From: Pirellula sp.
Lineage (GTDB): Bacteria > Planctomycetota > Planctomycetia > Pirellulales > Lacipirellulaceae
DNA length: 64,000 nt
Assembly: GCA_013822725.1 (NCBI GenBank)
Contig: PNKX01000008.1
Span: 1-64,000, forward strand
Direction of reading: 5' to 3'
Shown here: one piece after another, positions 1 through 7,986 of the stretch
Layout: the number at the start of each line of letters is the position of its first letter
Numbering within the stretch: the stretch's first letter is position 1
Notes under the pieces: model-generated
Databases searched by the model: none
What the model was told of the DNA's origin: nothing
What the model saw: only the letters and a program-made list of their open reading frames with translations
Position numbers and translations under genes: made by a program

Positions 1-628
1 CGACATCGGCGCCGATCGCGCGGAGAAAACGGTACTCGGCTCGCGTCTCAAGGTTCGGGCCGGTAACGGCGACGGTCACCCCGCGGTGGGCGACGAAGTT
101 TTCGCGGCGAGCCGTTGCGAGCGCGACTTCGATCAACTCCGGCGTGTAGGGCGCCGACATGTCGGGGAAGCGCGGGCCGAGGCGGTCGTCATTCACGCCG
201 ACGAGCGGGTTGTCGCCCATCAGGTTGATGTGATCGTCGATCACCATCACGTCGCCTGATTTGTAGTACGGGTTCATGCCGCCGACGGCTTGCGACACGA
301 TGAGCGTTTCGGCGCCGAGCGCCTTCATAACGCGGACCGGCAGGGTGATCTGCTTGAGCGGGTAGCCCTCGTACTGGTGAAACCGTCCTTCCATCGCGAC
401 GACCGGGACGCCGGCAAGTCGGCCGCAAACGAGTCGGCCGCGGTGACTGGTGGCGGTAGAACGCGGGAAGTGAGGGATGTCGGGATAGTCGATCGCGACG
501 GGCGATTCGATTTCATCGGCGACGTTGCCGAGGCCAGTGCCAAGGATGATGCCGGCGCGGGGCGTCTCGCTCCAACGCTCACGGATGGCGTCGGCGGCGG
601 CTTCGATTTGGGCGTAGAGTTCAAGCAT
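1..628 (-). CDS. Purine nucleoside phosphorylase, 3' end outside window
   Basis: This cytosolic enzyme splits purine (deoxy)nucleosides with phosphate into free base and (deoxy)ribose-1-phosphate. About 209 N-terminal residues of the usual 270 or so are present; the rest lies beyond the left edge. Visible family marks are the N-terminal RAGIILGTGLG phosphate-binding segment, the HRGRLVCG segment, FHQYEGY, the VSQAVGGMN stretch, DHINLMGDNPL, and GPNLETRAEYR near the edge. The ATG at 628-626 is the first in frame and gives a normal family start. It lies just downstream of deoC on the same strand, separated by an inverted-repeat element. Pairing with deoC makes sense, because deoxyribose phosphate from nucleoside breakdown is the DeoC substrate. 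Family assignment is firm; substrate preference is inferred. Confidence 0.93.
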   Translation of the reverse strand, partial: MLELYAQIEAAADAIRERWSETPRAGIILGTGLGNVADEIESPVAIDYPDIPHFPRSTATSHRGRLVCGRLAGVPVVAMEGRFHQYEGYPLKQITLPVRVMKALGAETLIVSQAVGGMNPYYKSGDVMVIDDHINLMGDNPLVGVNDDRLGPRFPDMSAPYTPELIEVALATARRENFVAHRGVTVAVTGPNLETRAEYRFLRAIGADV

Positions 629-660
629 TGCGTTGAGATAATTACTTGGATGAAAACGGC

Positions 661-740
661 GCCCGCGAATCACGCGAATTGTCGCGAATGAATTACAAAT
701 TCATTTCTTACATTCGCGCCGATTCGCGCGATTCGCGGGC
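661..740. repeat. Inverted repeat, family E (CGCGAATCA type)
   Basis: The arms 661-690 and 711-740 are 30 nt each and match as inverted copies at 26 positions. Each arm is three degenerate 9-nt units of the form CGCGAATNN. The loop is only about 20 nt. It fills the spacer between the end of deoC and the start of the phosphorylase gene. No U-run follows, so it is not a classical terminator. A second copy is at 35768-35866. Confidence 0.85.
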
Positions 741-749
741 TTTTAAAAT

Positions 750-1463
750 TCAGTACGCTCCGCCGCTCGTAGCGGCTTCGCCCCGTTCGCCGGCGGCGAT
801 GGCGGCGGTGGCGCTGGTGCCGAGGCGGGTGACGCCGAGGGCGACGAACTTTTGGGCGTCGGCGAAGCTGCGGATGCCGCCGGAGGCTTTCACTTCGACG
901 GCGGGGCTGCAGGTAGCGCGCATCAGGCGGATGTCGTGTTCGGTCGCGCCGGTGGCGATCATGCCGCCATCTCCCTTCACCATGCCGAAGCCGGTGGAAG
1001 TTTTTACGAAGGCGGCGCCGGCCGCTTCGCTCAGTTCGCAGAGGCGGCGTTTGACGTCGTCGCTGGGGAGAAGGCCGCACTCGAAGATGACTTTGGTGAT
1101 GGCGCCGTTCGCTTTGGCGACCTCGACGACGGCGCGGATGTCGTCGCCGACGAATTGCCAGTCGCCGGCCAACGCCCGGCCGATGTTCACCACCATGTCG
1201 ACTTCGCGGGCGCCTTGGACGACGGCGATCTCAGTCTCACAGACCTTCGTGCCGGTGGTGGTGCAACCGTGCGGAAAGCCGATGACCGTGCTGGGTACGA
1301 CCTTCGAACCGGCAAGCAGTTCGGCCGCCAGGGTGACCATCGAGGGCTTCGCGCAAACGCTCGCTACGCCGACGTCGATGCAGAGTCGGCAGGCCTCGCG
1401 AAGGTCGTCGTCGGTTTGAGTGGGCTGGAGAACGGCGTGGTCGATAAGGGCGACGATCGACAT
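750..1463 (-). CDS. deoC: Deoxyribose-phosphate aldolase
   Basis: DeoC cleaves 2-deoxyribose-5-phosphate to acetaldehyde and glyceraldehyde-3-phosphate in deoxynucleoside catabolism. The 237-residue product matches the normal size. It shows the class I aldolase residues: Asp89 in VDMVVN, the Schiff-base Lys154 in FVKTSTGF, and Lys192 in VEVKASGGIR. I chose ATG 1463-1461, which begins MSIVALIDHAVLQP; the open frame continues 30 codons upstream but that part is Arg/Pro-rich and unlike the family. It is followed on the same strand by the purine nucleoside phosphorylase, so the two probably form a small nucleoside-salvage transcript. Confidence 0.96.
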   Translation of the reverse strand: MSIVALIDHAVLQPTQTDDDLREACRLCIDVGVASVCAKPSMVTLAAELLAGSKVVPSTVIGFPHGCTTTGTKVCETEIAVVQGAREVDMVVNIGRALAGDWQFVGDDIRAVVEVAKANGAITKVIFECGLLPSDDVKRRLCELSEAAGAAFVKTSTGFGMVKGDGGMIATGATEHDIRLMRATCSPAVEVKASGGIRSFADAQKFVALGVTRLGTSATAAIAAGERGEAATSGGAY

Positions 1464-1578
1464 GGGGCGGCGGTTCGCAGGCGGGCGTACGGGAGGGCGG
1501 CAAGGACCGGCTCTATCGTAGCGAAACCGCCTCGGATTCGCTATCAGATTCAACCGCCAAGGAAATGGGGGGAATGCT

Positions 1579-1701
1579 TAACCACCAAGGCACGAAGACA
1601 CTAAGAATGCACCAAGGAAAACGGAAAGAAGGAAGTAGGTTGCCATGCCATCACCAGCAATTTCTTGGTGCGTCCTTAGTGCCTTTGTGTCTTGGTGGTT
1701 A
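1579..1701. repeat. Inverted repeat, family C (CCACCAAGG-CACGAAGAC type)
   Basis: The left arm is about 1579-1620 and the right arm about 1661-1701. The right arm reads as the imperfect reverse complement of the left, with CACCAAGGCACGAAGACAC on one side and its complement on the other. The arms contain degenerate 9-nt units. It lies between the start of deoC and the 3' end of the DUF1559 gene. A second copy is at 9217-9369, between gspF and gspG. Confidence 0.85.
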
Positions 1702-1710
1702 TTTCCTTGT

Positions 1711-2715
1711 TCAGCGGGCCGTTTCGCCTCCCGACATGGTGATGAACGCCACGAAAACGTTGGGGTCAATCTCCTCCCGGGTGAATTCAACGCGGCCGTC
1801 GGCGAAGCTGATAAGAATGCCGCCGGGGTGAAAGCCGTAGGGCTGCGAGACGTTGTTGCAGTTGATGATTTGCGCGCCGTTGCAGAAGTTGTTAATGCTC
1901 ATCCAGGTTTCAGGGCTGGCCCAGCGGAAGCGGCTGTTGACCGAGCGGTTTTCCTCGCCGTTGTAGAAGAGTGGCGCCGGGTCGGCGTTGCGCTGGTACC
2001 AGCCGAACATGAATGGCTTGGCAACGGACTCCATGTAGAGCGAGGTGTTCGAGAGGCCGTCTGTGACTTCGGCCGAGTCGGTGCGACGGCGGTCCGTGGC
2101 GATCGGGGGCACGGTGTCGAGGAAGTCGTACTGCAGGACGTTGTCCCACCCGCGATCGAGTTCGGGGAGATTGTTCTTGCCGTCGACGAGCCGGGCGGCG
2201 ATGAGCGGCGCCAGGCTCTTGGCGCCGGCGGGGTCGACGCGGTTGGCGGCGCAGTAGTCGGTGGCGTGACGGGCGACCTGCACGACCGGCGACGAGGGGC
2301 AGATGAGAATGCCGCCGAGGTCCTGCTTGGTCGCTTGCTCGTTCTTGGAGCGGGACGTATCGTCCCAATCCCAGTCGAGATTGATCTGTTGAAACTTGTT
2401 GCCCTGCTCGAAGTGGGGCAAGAGGAACGTGATGCCATTGTGCGTCGCGAGCGCCGGCATGACGCCGGTCGGCGGCTCGCCGTCGCGGTCTTGCGCGGCG
2501 GGGGCGAAGTAGCCGCGGGATGACTCGAAGTTGAGGGCGGCGAGCGCCAGGTTTTTGAGATTGCTCTGGCAGTTGCCGCGGCGGGCGGCTTCGCGGGCGG
2601 CCTGGATGGCAGGCAGGAGCAGGGCGATCAAGATGGCGATGATGGCGACGACGACGAGCAGTTCGACAAGCGTGAAGGCGCTCGTGCGGCGCGGCGCAAG
2701 GCAAGAGCGAGGCAT
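1711..2715 (-). CDS. DUF1559 protein with prepilin-type N-terminus
   Basis: A 334-residue member of the large planctomycete DUF1559 group of pseudopilin-like proteins. After a short basic leader comes [18 protein letters not shown], a type IV prepilin signal with the conserved Glu at position 5 of the mature part, then the family mark [14 protein letters not shown]. Near the C-terminus is a glycine-rich [16 protein letters not shown] stretch typical of the group. I chose ATG 2715-2713 ([10 protein letters not shown]); the open frame runs 58 codons further but reads like untranslated leader and crosses a terminator hairpin. It would be processed by a prepilin peptidase, which is not in this window. 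The function of DUF1559 proteins is not known; they are thought to be exported or surface-located. Confidence 0.9.
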   Translation of the reverse strand: MPRSCLAPRRTSAFTLVELLVVVAIIAILIALLLPAIQAAREAARRGNCQSNLKNLALAALNFESSRGYFAPAAQDRDGEPPTGVMPALATHNGITFLLPHFEQGNKFQQINLDWDWDDTSRSKNEQATKQDLGGILICPSSPVVQVARHATDYCAANRVDPAGAKSLAPLIAARLVDGKNNLPELDRGWDNVLQYDFLDTVPPIATDRRRTDSAEVTDGLSNTSLYMESVAKPFMFGWYQRNADPAPLFYNGEENRSVNSRFRWASPETWMSINNFCNGAQIINCNNVSQPYGFHPGGILISFADGRVEFTREEIDPNVFVAFITMSGGETAR

Positions 2716-2839
2716 TGGACTTCCCAAGGGAAAATGAGGGCGACTCGTGCGAACGTCGCGCGTCCAATGCAGATAAAGACACTTCCTTTGTGGTTGATAT
2801 GTTAGCGGGGCGGCCGTTAAGTTGCAATGAAATCGGCAC

Positions 2840-2876
2840 AAAAAAAGCGACATGGAGTCGTTAGACTCCATGTCGC
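2840..2876 (-). terminator. Rho-independent terminator after the PEP-CTERM gene
   Basis: A perfect 13-bp stem (2847-2859 with 2864-2876) and a 4-nt loop are followed, on the minus strand, by a run of seven U from 2846 to 2840. It lies about 80 nt beyond the stop of the PEP-CTERM gene and upstream of the DUF1559 start, so it should separate the two transcripts. This is one of the clearest terminators in the window. Confidence 0.92.
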
Positions 2877-2957
2877 CAGAAACTCGCATAAAAGAGCGAA
2901 TTAGAAGGAGCGGTCTGTGCTTAAAGCAGCTAGATTTGCGTCCTTCTTGTGGGGGGG

Positions 2958-3647
2958 TTAGGCCCGACGTCGCGAGGCGAGTGCAGCCACCAGAGCGATC
3001 CCACCCAGGGCGAGCGTGGATGGTTCAGGAACGCCGGCAATGGCTACATTGTCGACACGACTTGTACCGCCTGCGGCCACCGTTCCGCCATTGGCAGAAA
3101 CCGTCGTGGTGTTAGTCAAACGGAAGTAAATCGACGACGCCGAGATCCCCGTCACGCCGGCTGAGTAAGAGTAGAGAGGGCTCGCCGTTGCAGAATTCCA
3201 AACTGGATTCGGCGATGCATTCGCAAGTACGGCGTACGTTGTGACGGGAGTAAAGGTACTGCCGTCCGTGCTGTAGCTTAAGGAAAAATCTTTCGGACCA
3301 GTTCCACTGCTGGTTTGATCCCAGCTGAACGTAATGTTTGAGTTACCGCCAGTGCTAGTCGTGAACTGTAGATAGTCGTTGATCGCCCAAGTATTGGAAC
3401 TCATCGAGTCAGTTGAGCCGTTGCCAGATGGCGTCGACCAGTCCGTATCGGCTGATGCATGAACGCCGCTTGCAGTTCCAGTTCCCACTGCAGGATTTAT
3501 TGAGCCGATCGTTGCAGAGTTAGTGAGGTCTGCAAACGGAGGTTCAAAAGTCCAACTTGCCAAAGTGGCTGCGTTGCTAAGGTCGCAGACGCCGACCATG
3601 CCAACTGCAACTGCAATAAGTGCAGCTGCTAAACTCGTAACCTTCAT
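2958..3647 (-). CDS. PEP-CTERM sorting domain protein
   Basis: A 229-residue exported protein. It starts with a Sec signal peptide ([17 protein letters not shown], ending near SNA). The body is Ser/Thr/Asn/Gly-rich and of a beta type ([30 protein letters not shown]). It ends with a full PEP-CTERM tripartite signal: VPEPST, a hydrophobic helix [13 protein letters not shown], and a basic tail SRRRA. Such proteins are handled by an exosortase and usually end up in the envelope or extracellular matrix; no exosortase gene is in view. A good ribosome site (GGAGAA) precedes the ATG. Base composition is lower in GC than the neighbours. It is monocistronic: a strong terminator follows and a 460-nt spacer precedes. 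The specific role is unknown. Confidence 0.9.
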   Translation of the reverse strand: MKVTSLAAALIAVAVGMVGVCDLSNAATLASWTFEPPFADLTNSATIGSINPAVGTGTASGVHASADTDWSTPSGNGSTDSMSSNTWAINDYLQFTTSTGGNSNITFSWDQTSSGTGPKDFSLSYSTDGSTFTPVTTYAVLANASPNPVWNSATASPLYSYSAGVTGISASSIYFRLTNTTTVSANGGTVAAGGTSRVDNVAIAGVPEPSTLALGGIALVAALASRRRA

Positions 3648-4109
3648 TAGACTTCTCCTTTGGTGTCAACCAGTGAAACAACCTGACGGGCCAAATTACT
3701 GCTTTATCCAGTTAGCTAAGCTCGGGCAGGCGAGCATGAGGCCCAGCCTACCCAGGGAACGTTAAGATTCGCTGTCCATCATACCCATGAAATAAAGAAC
3801 AACGAATTTATTCGCTGTTACCGCTAAATTCGGCAGAATCGAACTTAGACAAGCAAACCTCGCGCCGGCGCGGTGAGAATTCCCTATGGGCGCTACTGAA
3901 ATGGCCCTGCATGCGTTAAGTCGTTTGCCCGCATGAGCTTTTGGGCATAACCGCGAAAGTATCAGCACAAACACGGTCAGCGAGGGATGCCCGATTTTTC
4001 AGCATGACAATTGGTTGGGAAGGCAGGATAGGCTATTTGACGAGTGCTTTTTATATCCCCCCGATTGGGTAGGCCAGCGTTCGCCCCGCCCAAAACAGTC
4101 GATTCGCAC
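3648..4109. other. Long AT-richer spacer
   Basis: About 460 nt between the PEP-CTERM gene and the 3' end of the AMP nucleosidase gene. I see no convincing gene; the short open frames have no family character. It is richer in A+T than the surroundings and must hold the promoter of the PEP-CTERM gene (minus strand), but I could not identify clear -35/-10 or sigma-54 boxes. Confidence 0.5.
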
Positions 4110-4883
4110 TCAATACTGAAAGTGCTTGATCTGCTCCCCCTGGTCGTCGATTTCGCTCAGCGATTCGATCCCGATTTCCAGGTGAACGTCGGACCAATCC
4201 TGACTGACCTTCTGGTCGCTCAGTTGCGTCTTCACTCCCTCGGGGGTCATCGGCAAGTCGGAGACGAGCAGCAGCGCTCCGCGGGCGATTTGATTCTTGT
4301 GGCCGACGGCGAAAATCGTGGCCGTTTCCATGTCGATGGCGATCGGCGTGTACTCGATTAGTTGCCGGCGGAAGTCGTCGTCGTGCTCCCAGACGCGGCG
4401 ATTTGTCGTGTATACGACGCCAGTGCGGTAATCGAGATGGCGATTGACCAGCTTTTCCGAGACGAATTTGTGGAGTTTGAACGAGGGGAGGGCGGGGACC
4501 ATTTTTGGCAGGTAGTCGTCCGAGGTTCCTTCCCCGCGGATGGCGCCGATCGGCAGGATGAAGTGGCCGATTTCGGTGGAGCGCTTCAGGCCGCCGCATT
4601 TGCCCAGGAAGAGGACCGCCTTCGGGCTGTACGCGGTCAGCAGGTCCATGACGGTCGCCGCATTGGGCGAACCGATGCCGAAATTGATGATCGTCAGCCC
4701 GTCGGTGTTCGTGGCCGCCTGCATTGGGCGGTCGATGCCGTAGACGGAGCAGCTGAATTTCTCGGCAAAGCGGGTGACGTAGTTGCGAAAATTCGTCAGC
4801 AGAACGTATTCGCCGAATTGGTTCAGCGGCATCCCGGTGTAGCGCGGGAGCCAGTCTTGGACGAGATCGAGCTTTGTGATCAT
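4110..4883 (-). CDS. amn: AMP nucleosidase, short form
   Basis: It hydrolyses AMP to adenine and ribose-5-phosphate, controlling adenylate levels. The 257-residue protein matches the short, single-domain AMP nucleosidases known from Bacteroidetes and others, not the longer E. coli protein. Family marks are INFGIGSPNAATVMDLL, the LFLGKCGGLK phosphate/ribose segment, AIRGEGTSDDYLP, and the IDMETATIFAVG segment carrying the Met-Glu pair that contacts ribose in the phosphorylase superfamily. SDLPMTPEGVKT is also typical. It sits between the PEP-CTERM gene and the guanine deaminase-like gene on the same strand, separated from the latter by a family B palindrome. Confidence 0.93.
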   Translation of the reverse strand: MITKLDLVQDWLPRYTGMPLNQFGEYVLLTNFRNYVTRFAEKFSCSVYGIDRPMQAATNTDGLTIINFGIGSPNAATVMDLLTAYSPKAVLFLGKCGGLKRSTEIGHFILPIGAIRGEGTSDDYLPKMVPALPSFKLHKFVSEKLVNRHLDYRTGVVYTTNRRVWEHDDDFRRQLIEYTPIAIDMETATIFAVGHKNQIARGALLLVSDLPMTPEGVKTQLSDQKVSQDWSDVHLEIGIESLSEIDDQGEQIKHFQY

Positions 4884-4900
4884 TGGGCTTTTGATTCTTT

Positions 4901-4993
4901 ACCACGACGGCACAACGAGCACGACGAAAGAGGATGGCAAGAAAGTAGTATGCCTCATTGGCTTTTTCGTCGTGCCCGTTGTGTCGTTGTGGT
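4901..4993. repeat. Inverted repeat, family B standing alone (CACGACGGCA type)
   Basis: The arms 4901-4930 and 4962-4993 are imperfect reverse complements of one another. Each is made of units of the type CACGACGGCA or CACGACGAAAG with a period of about 9 nt. It lies between the guanine deaminase-like gene and amn. The same palindrome recurs inside family A elements at 44379, 59007, 62566 and 63176, so this is the only copy here that is not nested. Confidence 0.86.
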
Positions 4994-5019
4994 TCCTTCC
5001 TAATCTTTTGGTAGCCGGG

Positions 5020-5493
5020 TCAATAGACGCGGTGATTGGGATTTGACTGCCACTCGAGAAACAGCTGCTTGCATTCCTCAGGCAGCAGGCCGGGGATGAG
5101 TTTCAGCGTGCTGCCGCCCTGGCGGAGGAGTTCGGCGGCGGGGAGTTGGAGCTCGTTGAAGCCTCCCAGCTCGGCGTCGGCGATGGTGGCGCCGTAGTAA
5201 ACCGTGTCGACGCGGGCCCAGTGGAGGGCGGCCATGCACATCGGACAGGGTTCGCAGGTGGTGGCGACGACCGCTCCCTCCAGGAAAATGTTCTGGATCG
5301 CCCGGTTCGCCGACCGGATGGCGTTCACCTCGGCATGGGCGGTGATGTCGGTGGTGAGGACGACCGTGTTGTGCTCGTTGGAAATCACCTGGCCGTCGAG
5401 GGCGATGGCACAGCCGAAGGGGCTTTGGCCGCGGGCGAGGCCCTCGCGGCAGCGCTCGATGGCGAGCCGCATCAGGTCTTCGGGGGAGATCAT
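5020..5493 (-). CDS. Nucleoside/guanine deaminase
   Basis: A 157-residue zinc-dependent deaminase of the cytidine deaminase superfamily. The active site is complete: His53 and Glu55 in TAHAEVNAIR, and Cys83 and Cys86 in CEPCPMCMAALHWAR. The EPCPMCMAA.HWAR form and a C-terminus ending in aromatic Tyr resemble the GuaD-type guanine deaminase of Bacillus more than tRNA adenosine deaminase TadA, whose substrates and C-terminus differ. Deamination of guanine to xanthine fits a salvage group that also has PNP and AMP nucleosidase on the same strand. Start ATG 5493 gives a normal N-terminus (MISPEDLMRLAIE). TadA-like or other nucleobase specificity cannot be excluded. Confidence 0.85.
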   Translation of the reverse strand: MISPEDLMRLAIERCREGLARGQSPFGCAIALDGQVISNEHNTVVLTTDITAHAEVNAIRSANRAIQNIFLEGAVVATTCEPCPMCMAALHWARVDTVYYGATIADAELGGFNELQLPAAELLRQGGSTLKLIPGLLPEECKQLFLEWQSNPNHRVY

Positions 5494-5836
5494 TCAGGGA
5501 ACTCCGAGAGGCAGGCGGGGCGGAGGGTGGGGATAGTGTAACACGGGGCGCCAAGGGTCCAAGCTCGACCCGATCGCCGCGGGAAGAGGAGAATAGACAA
5601 AGAAAGCGGCCGGCAGGCTCTTAAGACGTGGGGAAGATAAGGCTCCCGACACCGTTGGGCGAGCCATTTTGGCAATGGCGGGGTTCAATCTAAGTTCGCC
5701 CATTGCGGGCAGCCCCGCCAAATTTGCCGCCGGTCGCCGCTTCGCTCATAATGCAGGGCTGTGGCGAGCCACGTTTGGCGGCTGCCGCAACCGCCATTCC
5801 CGCCGATCCCATTCCTTCCGTTCGCCCAGAGCTCCG

Positions 5837-7534
5837 ATGGACGCTGGTCAGATTCTGCTCAAGCATGGCCTGCTCTCCGACTCGGAGTTGTCGCGCGCCG
5901 TGAACGCCCGCACCAACGGCGCCCGCGTCGACCAACTCGCCGTCGAAATGGGGCTGGTTGGCGAAGCCGACGCCCTGCGGGCGTTGGGCCTGGAAACCGG
6001 GGTCGACTTCCTCGACCTCGAAGGGGCGTCGGTCGATCTGACGCTGCTGGAGACCTTCCCGCCGAAGCTCATCCACCGCCATGGGTTGTTCCCCATCGAG
6101 CGCCGCCGTGGAGCCGTGGTGGTCGCGACCTCCGACCCGCTCAATCTGTACCCCCTCGACGAAGCCGCCGCCGCTCTCGGCTGTCCGATCATTCCCGTCG
6201 TCTCCACCCGCGAGGCGATCGGCAAGCGGATCAAGACCCACCTCGGCGTCGGCAGCGAGACGATCGAAGGGCTGATGGCCCAACGTGACGAGGACGAGGT
6301 CGAACTTGTCGACGGCCTACAACTCGAAGATGGCGAAATCGCCGCCGAGGTGCAGGAGGCGTCGGTCGTTCACCTCGTGAACGAGATCCTGCTCGAAGCG
6401 ATCGACTCGCGGGCGTCGGACGTCCATATCGAATCGCAGCCTTCGGGCGTGAAGGTGCGCTATCGAATCGACGGCCTGCTGCAGCAGCAGCCGACGCCGC
6501 CGGAGATCAATCGCTTCCAGGCGGCGATCATCAGCCGGCTGAAGATCATGGCGCGGATGAACATCGCCGAGAAACGCCTGCCGCAAGACGGGCGCATCAA
6601 GCTGAAGGTTCATGGCCGCGAGGTCGACGTCCGCGTCTCGGTGATTCCGATGCTGCATGGCGAGGGGATCGTCATGCGTATTCTCGACAAGGGGAAGATG
6701 GAATTCTCTCTCGAGAAACTCGGCATGGCGCCGCGCATGAAGGCGACTTTCGACCGGCTGATTCGCATGCCGCACGGCATTATCCTGGTGACCGGGCCGA
6801 CCGGTTCGGGTAAGACGACGACGCTCTACAGCGCGCTGGTCGGCATCAAGAGTGAAGATACGAAGATCATCACGACCGAAGATCCGGTCGAATACCAGCT
6901 CGAAGGAATCAACCAGATCCAGGTCCACCCGAAGATCGGCCTGACCTTCGCCGTGTCGCTAAGGTCGATCCTGCGGCACGACCCCGACGTCGTGCTGGTG
7001 GGCGAAATCCGCGATCACGAAACGGCGGAGAACGCCATTCAGGCGTCGCTCACCGGTCACTTGGTCTTCAGCACGCTTCACACGAACGACGCGCCGAGCG
7101 CCTACACTCGCTTAGTTGATATGGGGATCGAACCGTTCCTCGTGGCGAGCACGATCGAAGGGGTGATGGCCCAACGATTGGTGCGGCGGCTTTGCGCGAA
7201 GTGCCGCGAAGAGTACGAACCGAAGCGCGACGAGCTGCCCGACGATTTCCCGTGGGAAGAGTACCAAGCGCTCGACCGCCCGATCTACCGCAACACCGGC
7301 TGCCGCATCTGCCGCGGTTCTGGCTTTGCCGGCCGGCAAGGGATTTTTGAGCTCTGCGAAACGACCGATGGCGTCCGGCAGTTGGCGCACGATCGGGCGA
7401 GCAGCTGGGAAATCCGCAAAGTAGCGCTGAAAGAAGGGATGCGGACGTTGCGCGACGACGCGTGGCACAAGGTGTTGGATGGAATCACGACAGTCGACGA
7501 GGTGTTGCGAGTGACGAAAAGCGACCGGATGTAG
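5837..7534 (+). CDS. gspE: Type II secretion ATPase GspE
   Basis: The cytoplasmic hexameric ATPase that powers the type II secretion pseudopilus. At 565 residues it has the full layout: an N-terminal T2SSE_N/MshEN-like domain (about 1-170), then the ATPase core with Walker A GPTGSGKT at 320-327, Asp box around VEYQLEG, Walker B VLVGEIRD at about 385-392, His box STLHTNDAPSA, and a zinc site made of Cys453, Cys456, Cys489 and Cys492. I chose ATG 5837 (MDAGQILLKHGLLSDSEL); the frame is open 56 codons upstream but that part is Arg-rich and unlike the family. It heads the secretion operon. PilB is the main alternative, but the following gspF-M and gspD genes decide for GspE. Confidence 0.93.
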   Translation: MDAGQILLKHGLLSDSELSRAVNARTNGARVDQLAVEMGLVGEADALRALGLETGVDFLDLEGASVDLTLLETFPPKLIHRHGLFPIERRRGAVVVATSDPLNLYPLDEAAAALGCPIIPVVSTREAIGKRIKTHLGVGSETIEGLMAQRDEDEVELVDGLQLEDGEIAAEVQEASVVHLVNEILLEAIDSRASDVHIESQPSGVKVRYRIDGLLQQQPTPPEINRFQAAIISRLKIMARMNIAEKRLPQDGRIKLKVHGREVDVRVSVIPMLHGEGIVMRILDKGKMEFSLEKLGMAPRMKATFDRLIRMPHGIILVTGPTGSGKTTTLYSALVGIKSEDTKIITTEDPVEYQLEGINQIQVHPKIGLTFAVSLRSILRHDPDVVLVGEIRDHETAENAIQASLTGHLVFSTLHTNDAPSAYTRLVDMGIEPFLVASTIEGVMAQRLVRRLCAKCREEYEPKRDELPDDFPWEEYQALDRPIYRNTGCRICRGSGFAGRQGIFELCETTDGVRQLAHDRASSWEIRKVALKEGMRTLRDDAWHKVLDGITTVDEVLRVTKSDRM

Positions 7535-7535
7535 T

Positions 7536-7980
7536 GAATGCTGAAGGATGAATGCGGAATGCTGAGGGAATGCATCCAAGGGTGAGATGTGCGAAATAGA
7601 GAATTAAGCGACAGGACGAAGCAGTTTGCGTTGCGGATCATTCGCCTTTTCTCCGCTCTGCCCAGTTCAGATTTGGCGCGTGTTATCGGTAAACAACTCT
7701 TGCGATCAGGAACGTCCGTCGGTGCGAACTATCGAGAGGCGTGTCGTGCACGGTCCGATGCGGAACTGATATCCAAGCTGGGTATCGTCACCCAAGAACT
7801 TGACGAAACGATTTACTGGATGGAACTTCTCGTCGATGGCGAGATCGTCCCAAATACTCGATTAGCAGAACTTCAAACTGAGGCTGAAGAGCTTCTCAAA
7901 ATATTCGTCACGTCGATCAAAACAACCAAACAACGTTAGGTCGCATTTCTACAGCATTCCGCATTCATCCCTCAGCATTC
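7536..7980 (+). mobile_element. IVS-like unit: 29-bp terminal inverted repeats around an S23-type gene
   Basis: The left repeat 7536-7564 and the right repeat 7952-7980 are inverted copies with 28 of 29 positions identical. The loop holds one complete gene (7589-7939). The unit starts one base after the gspE stop codon and ends six bases before the gspF start, so it makes up the whole spacer. In the transcript the two arms would pair into a long double strand with the gene in the loop. This is the architecture of the intervening sequences of bacterial 23S rRNA, which also code for this protein family, but here it sits in a protein operon. The arms belong to the repeat family called G here; a gene-less relative is at 59431-59516. 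Confidence 0.8.
7589..7939 (+). CDS. Four-helix-bundle protein (S23 / 23S rRNA intervening-sequence protein family)
   Basis: A 116-residue protein of the S23/IVP four-helix-bundle family, known from open frames inside 23S rRNA intervening sequences and related to the Avd accessory proteins of diversity-generating retroelements. Visible marks are the central QLLRSGTSVGANYREA helix turn, which is the family signature, followed by ARSDAELISKLGIVTQELDETIYWMELL. It is all-helical and basic at the N-terminus, with no enzyme motif. The start appears to be GTG 7589, as no in-frame ATG fits. Codon use is more AT-rich than in the flanking gsp genes, which suggests independent origin. It lies in the loop of a 29-bp inverted repeat between gspE and gspF. 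Biochemical function is not established; nucleic acid binding is inferred from relatives. Confidence 0.88.
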   Translation: MRNRELSDRTKQFALRIIRLFSALPSSDLARVIGKQLLRSGTSVGANYREACRARSDAELISKLGIVTQELDETIYWMELLVDGEIVPNTRLAELQTEAEELLKIFVTSIKTTKQR

Positions 7981-7986
7981 GCTTCT

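Noticed and set aside
3762..3974. Small open frame in the spacer upstream of the PEP-CTERM gene
   Set aside because: Seventy codons, no ribosome site or family pattern; consistent with chance.
7536..7980. S23 unit as part of an rRNA operon or a diversity-generating retroelement
   Set aside because: No rRNA sequence, reverse transcriptase or variable-repeat pair is nearby; the unit is bounded directly by gspE and gspF.
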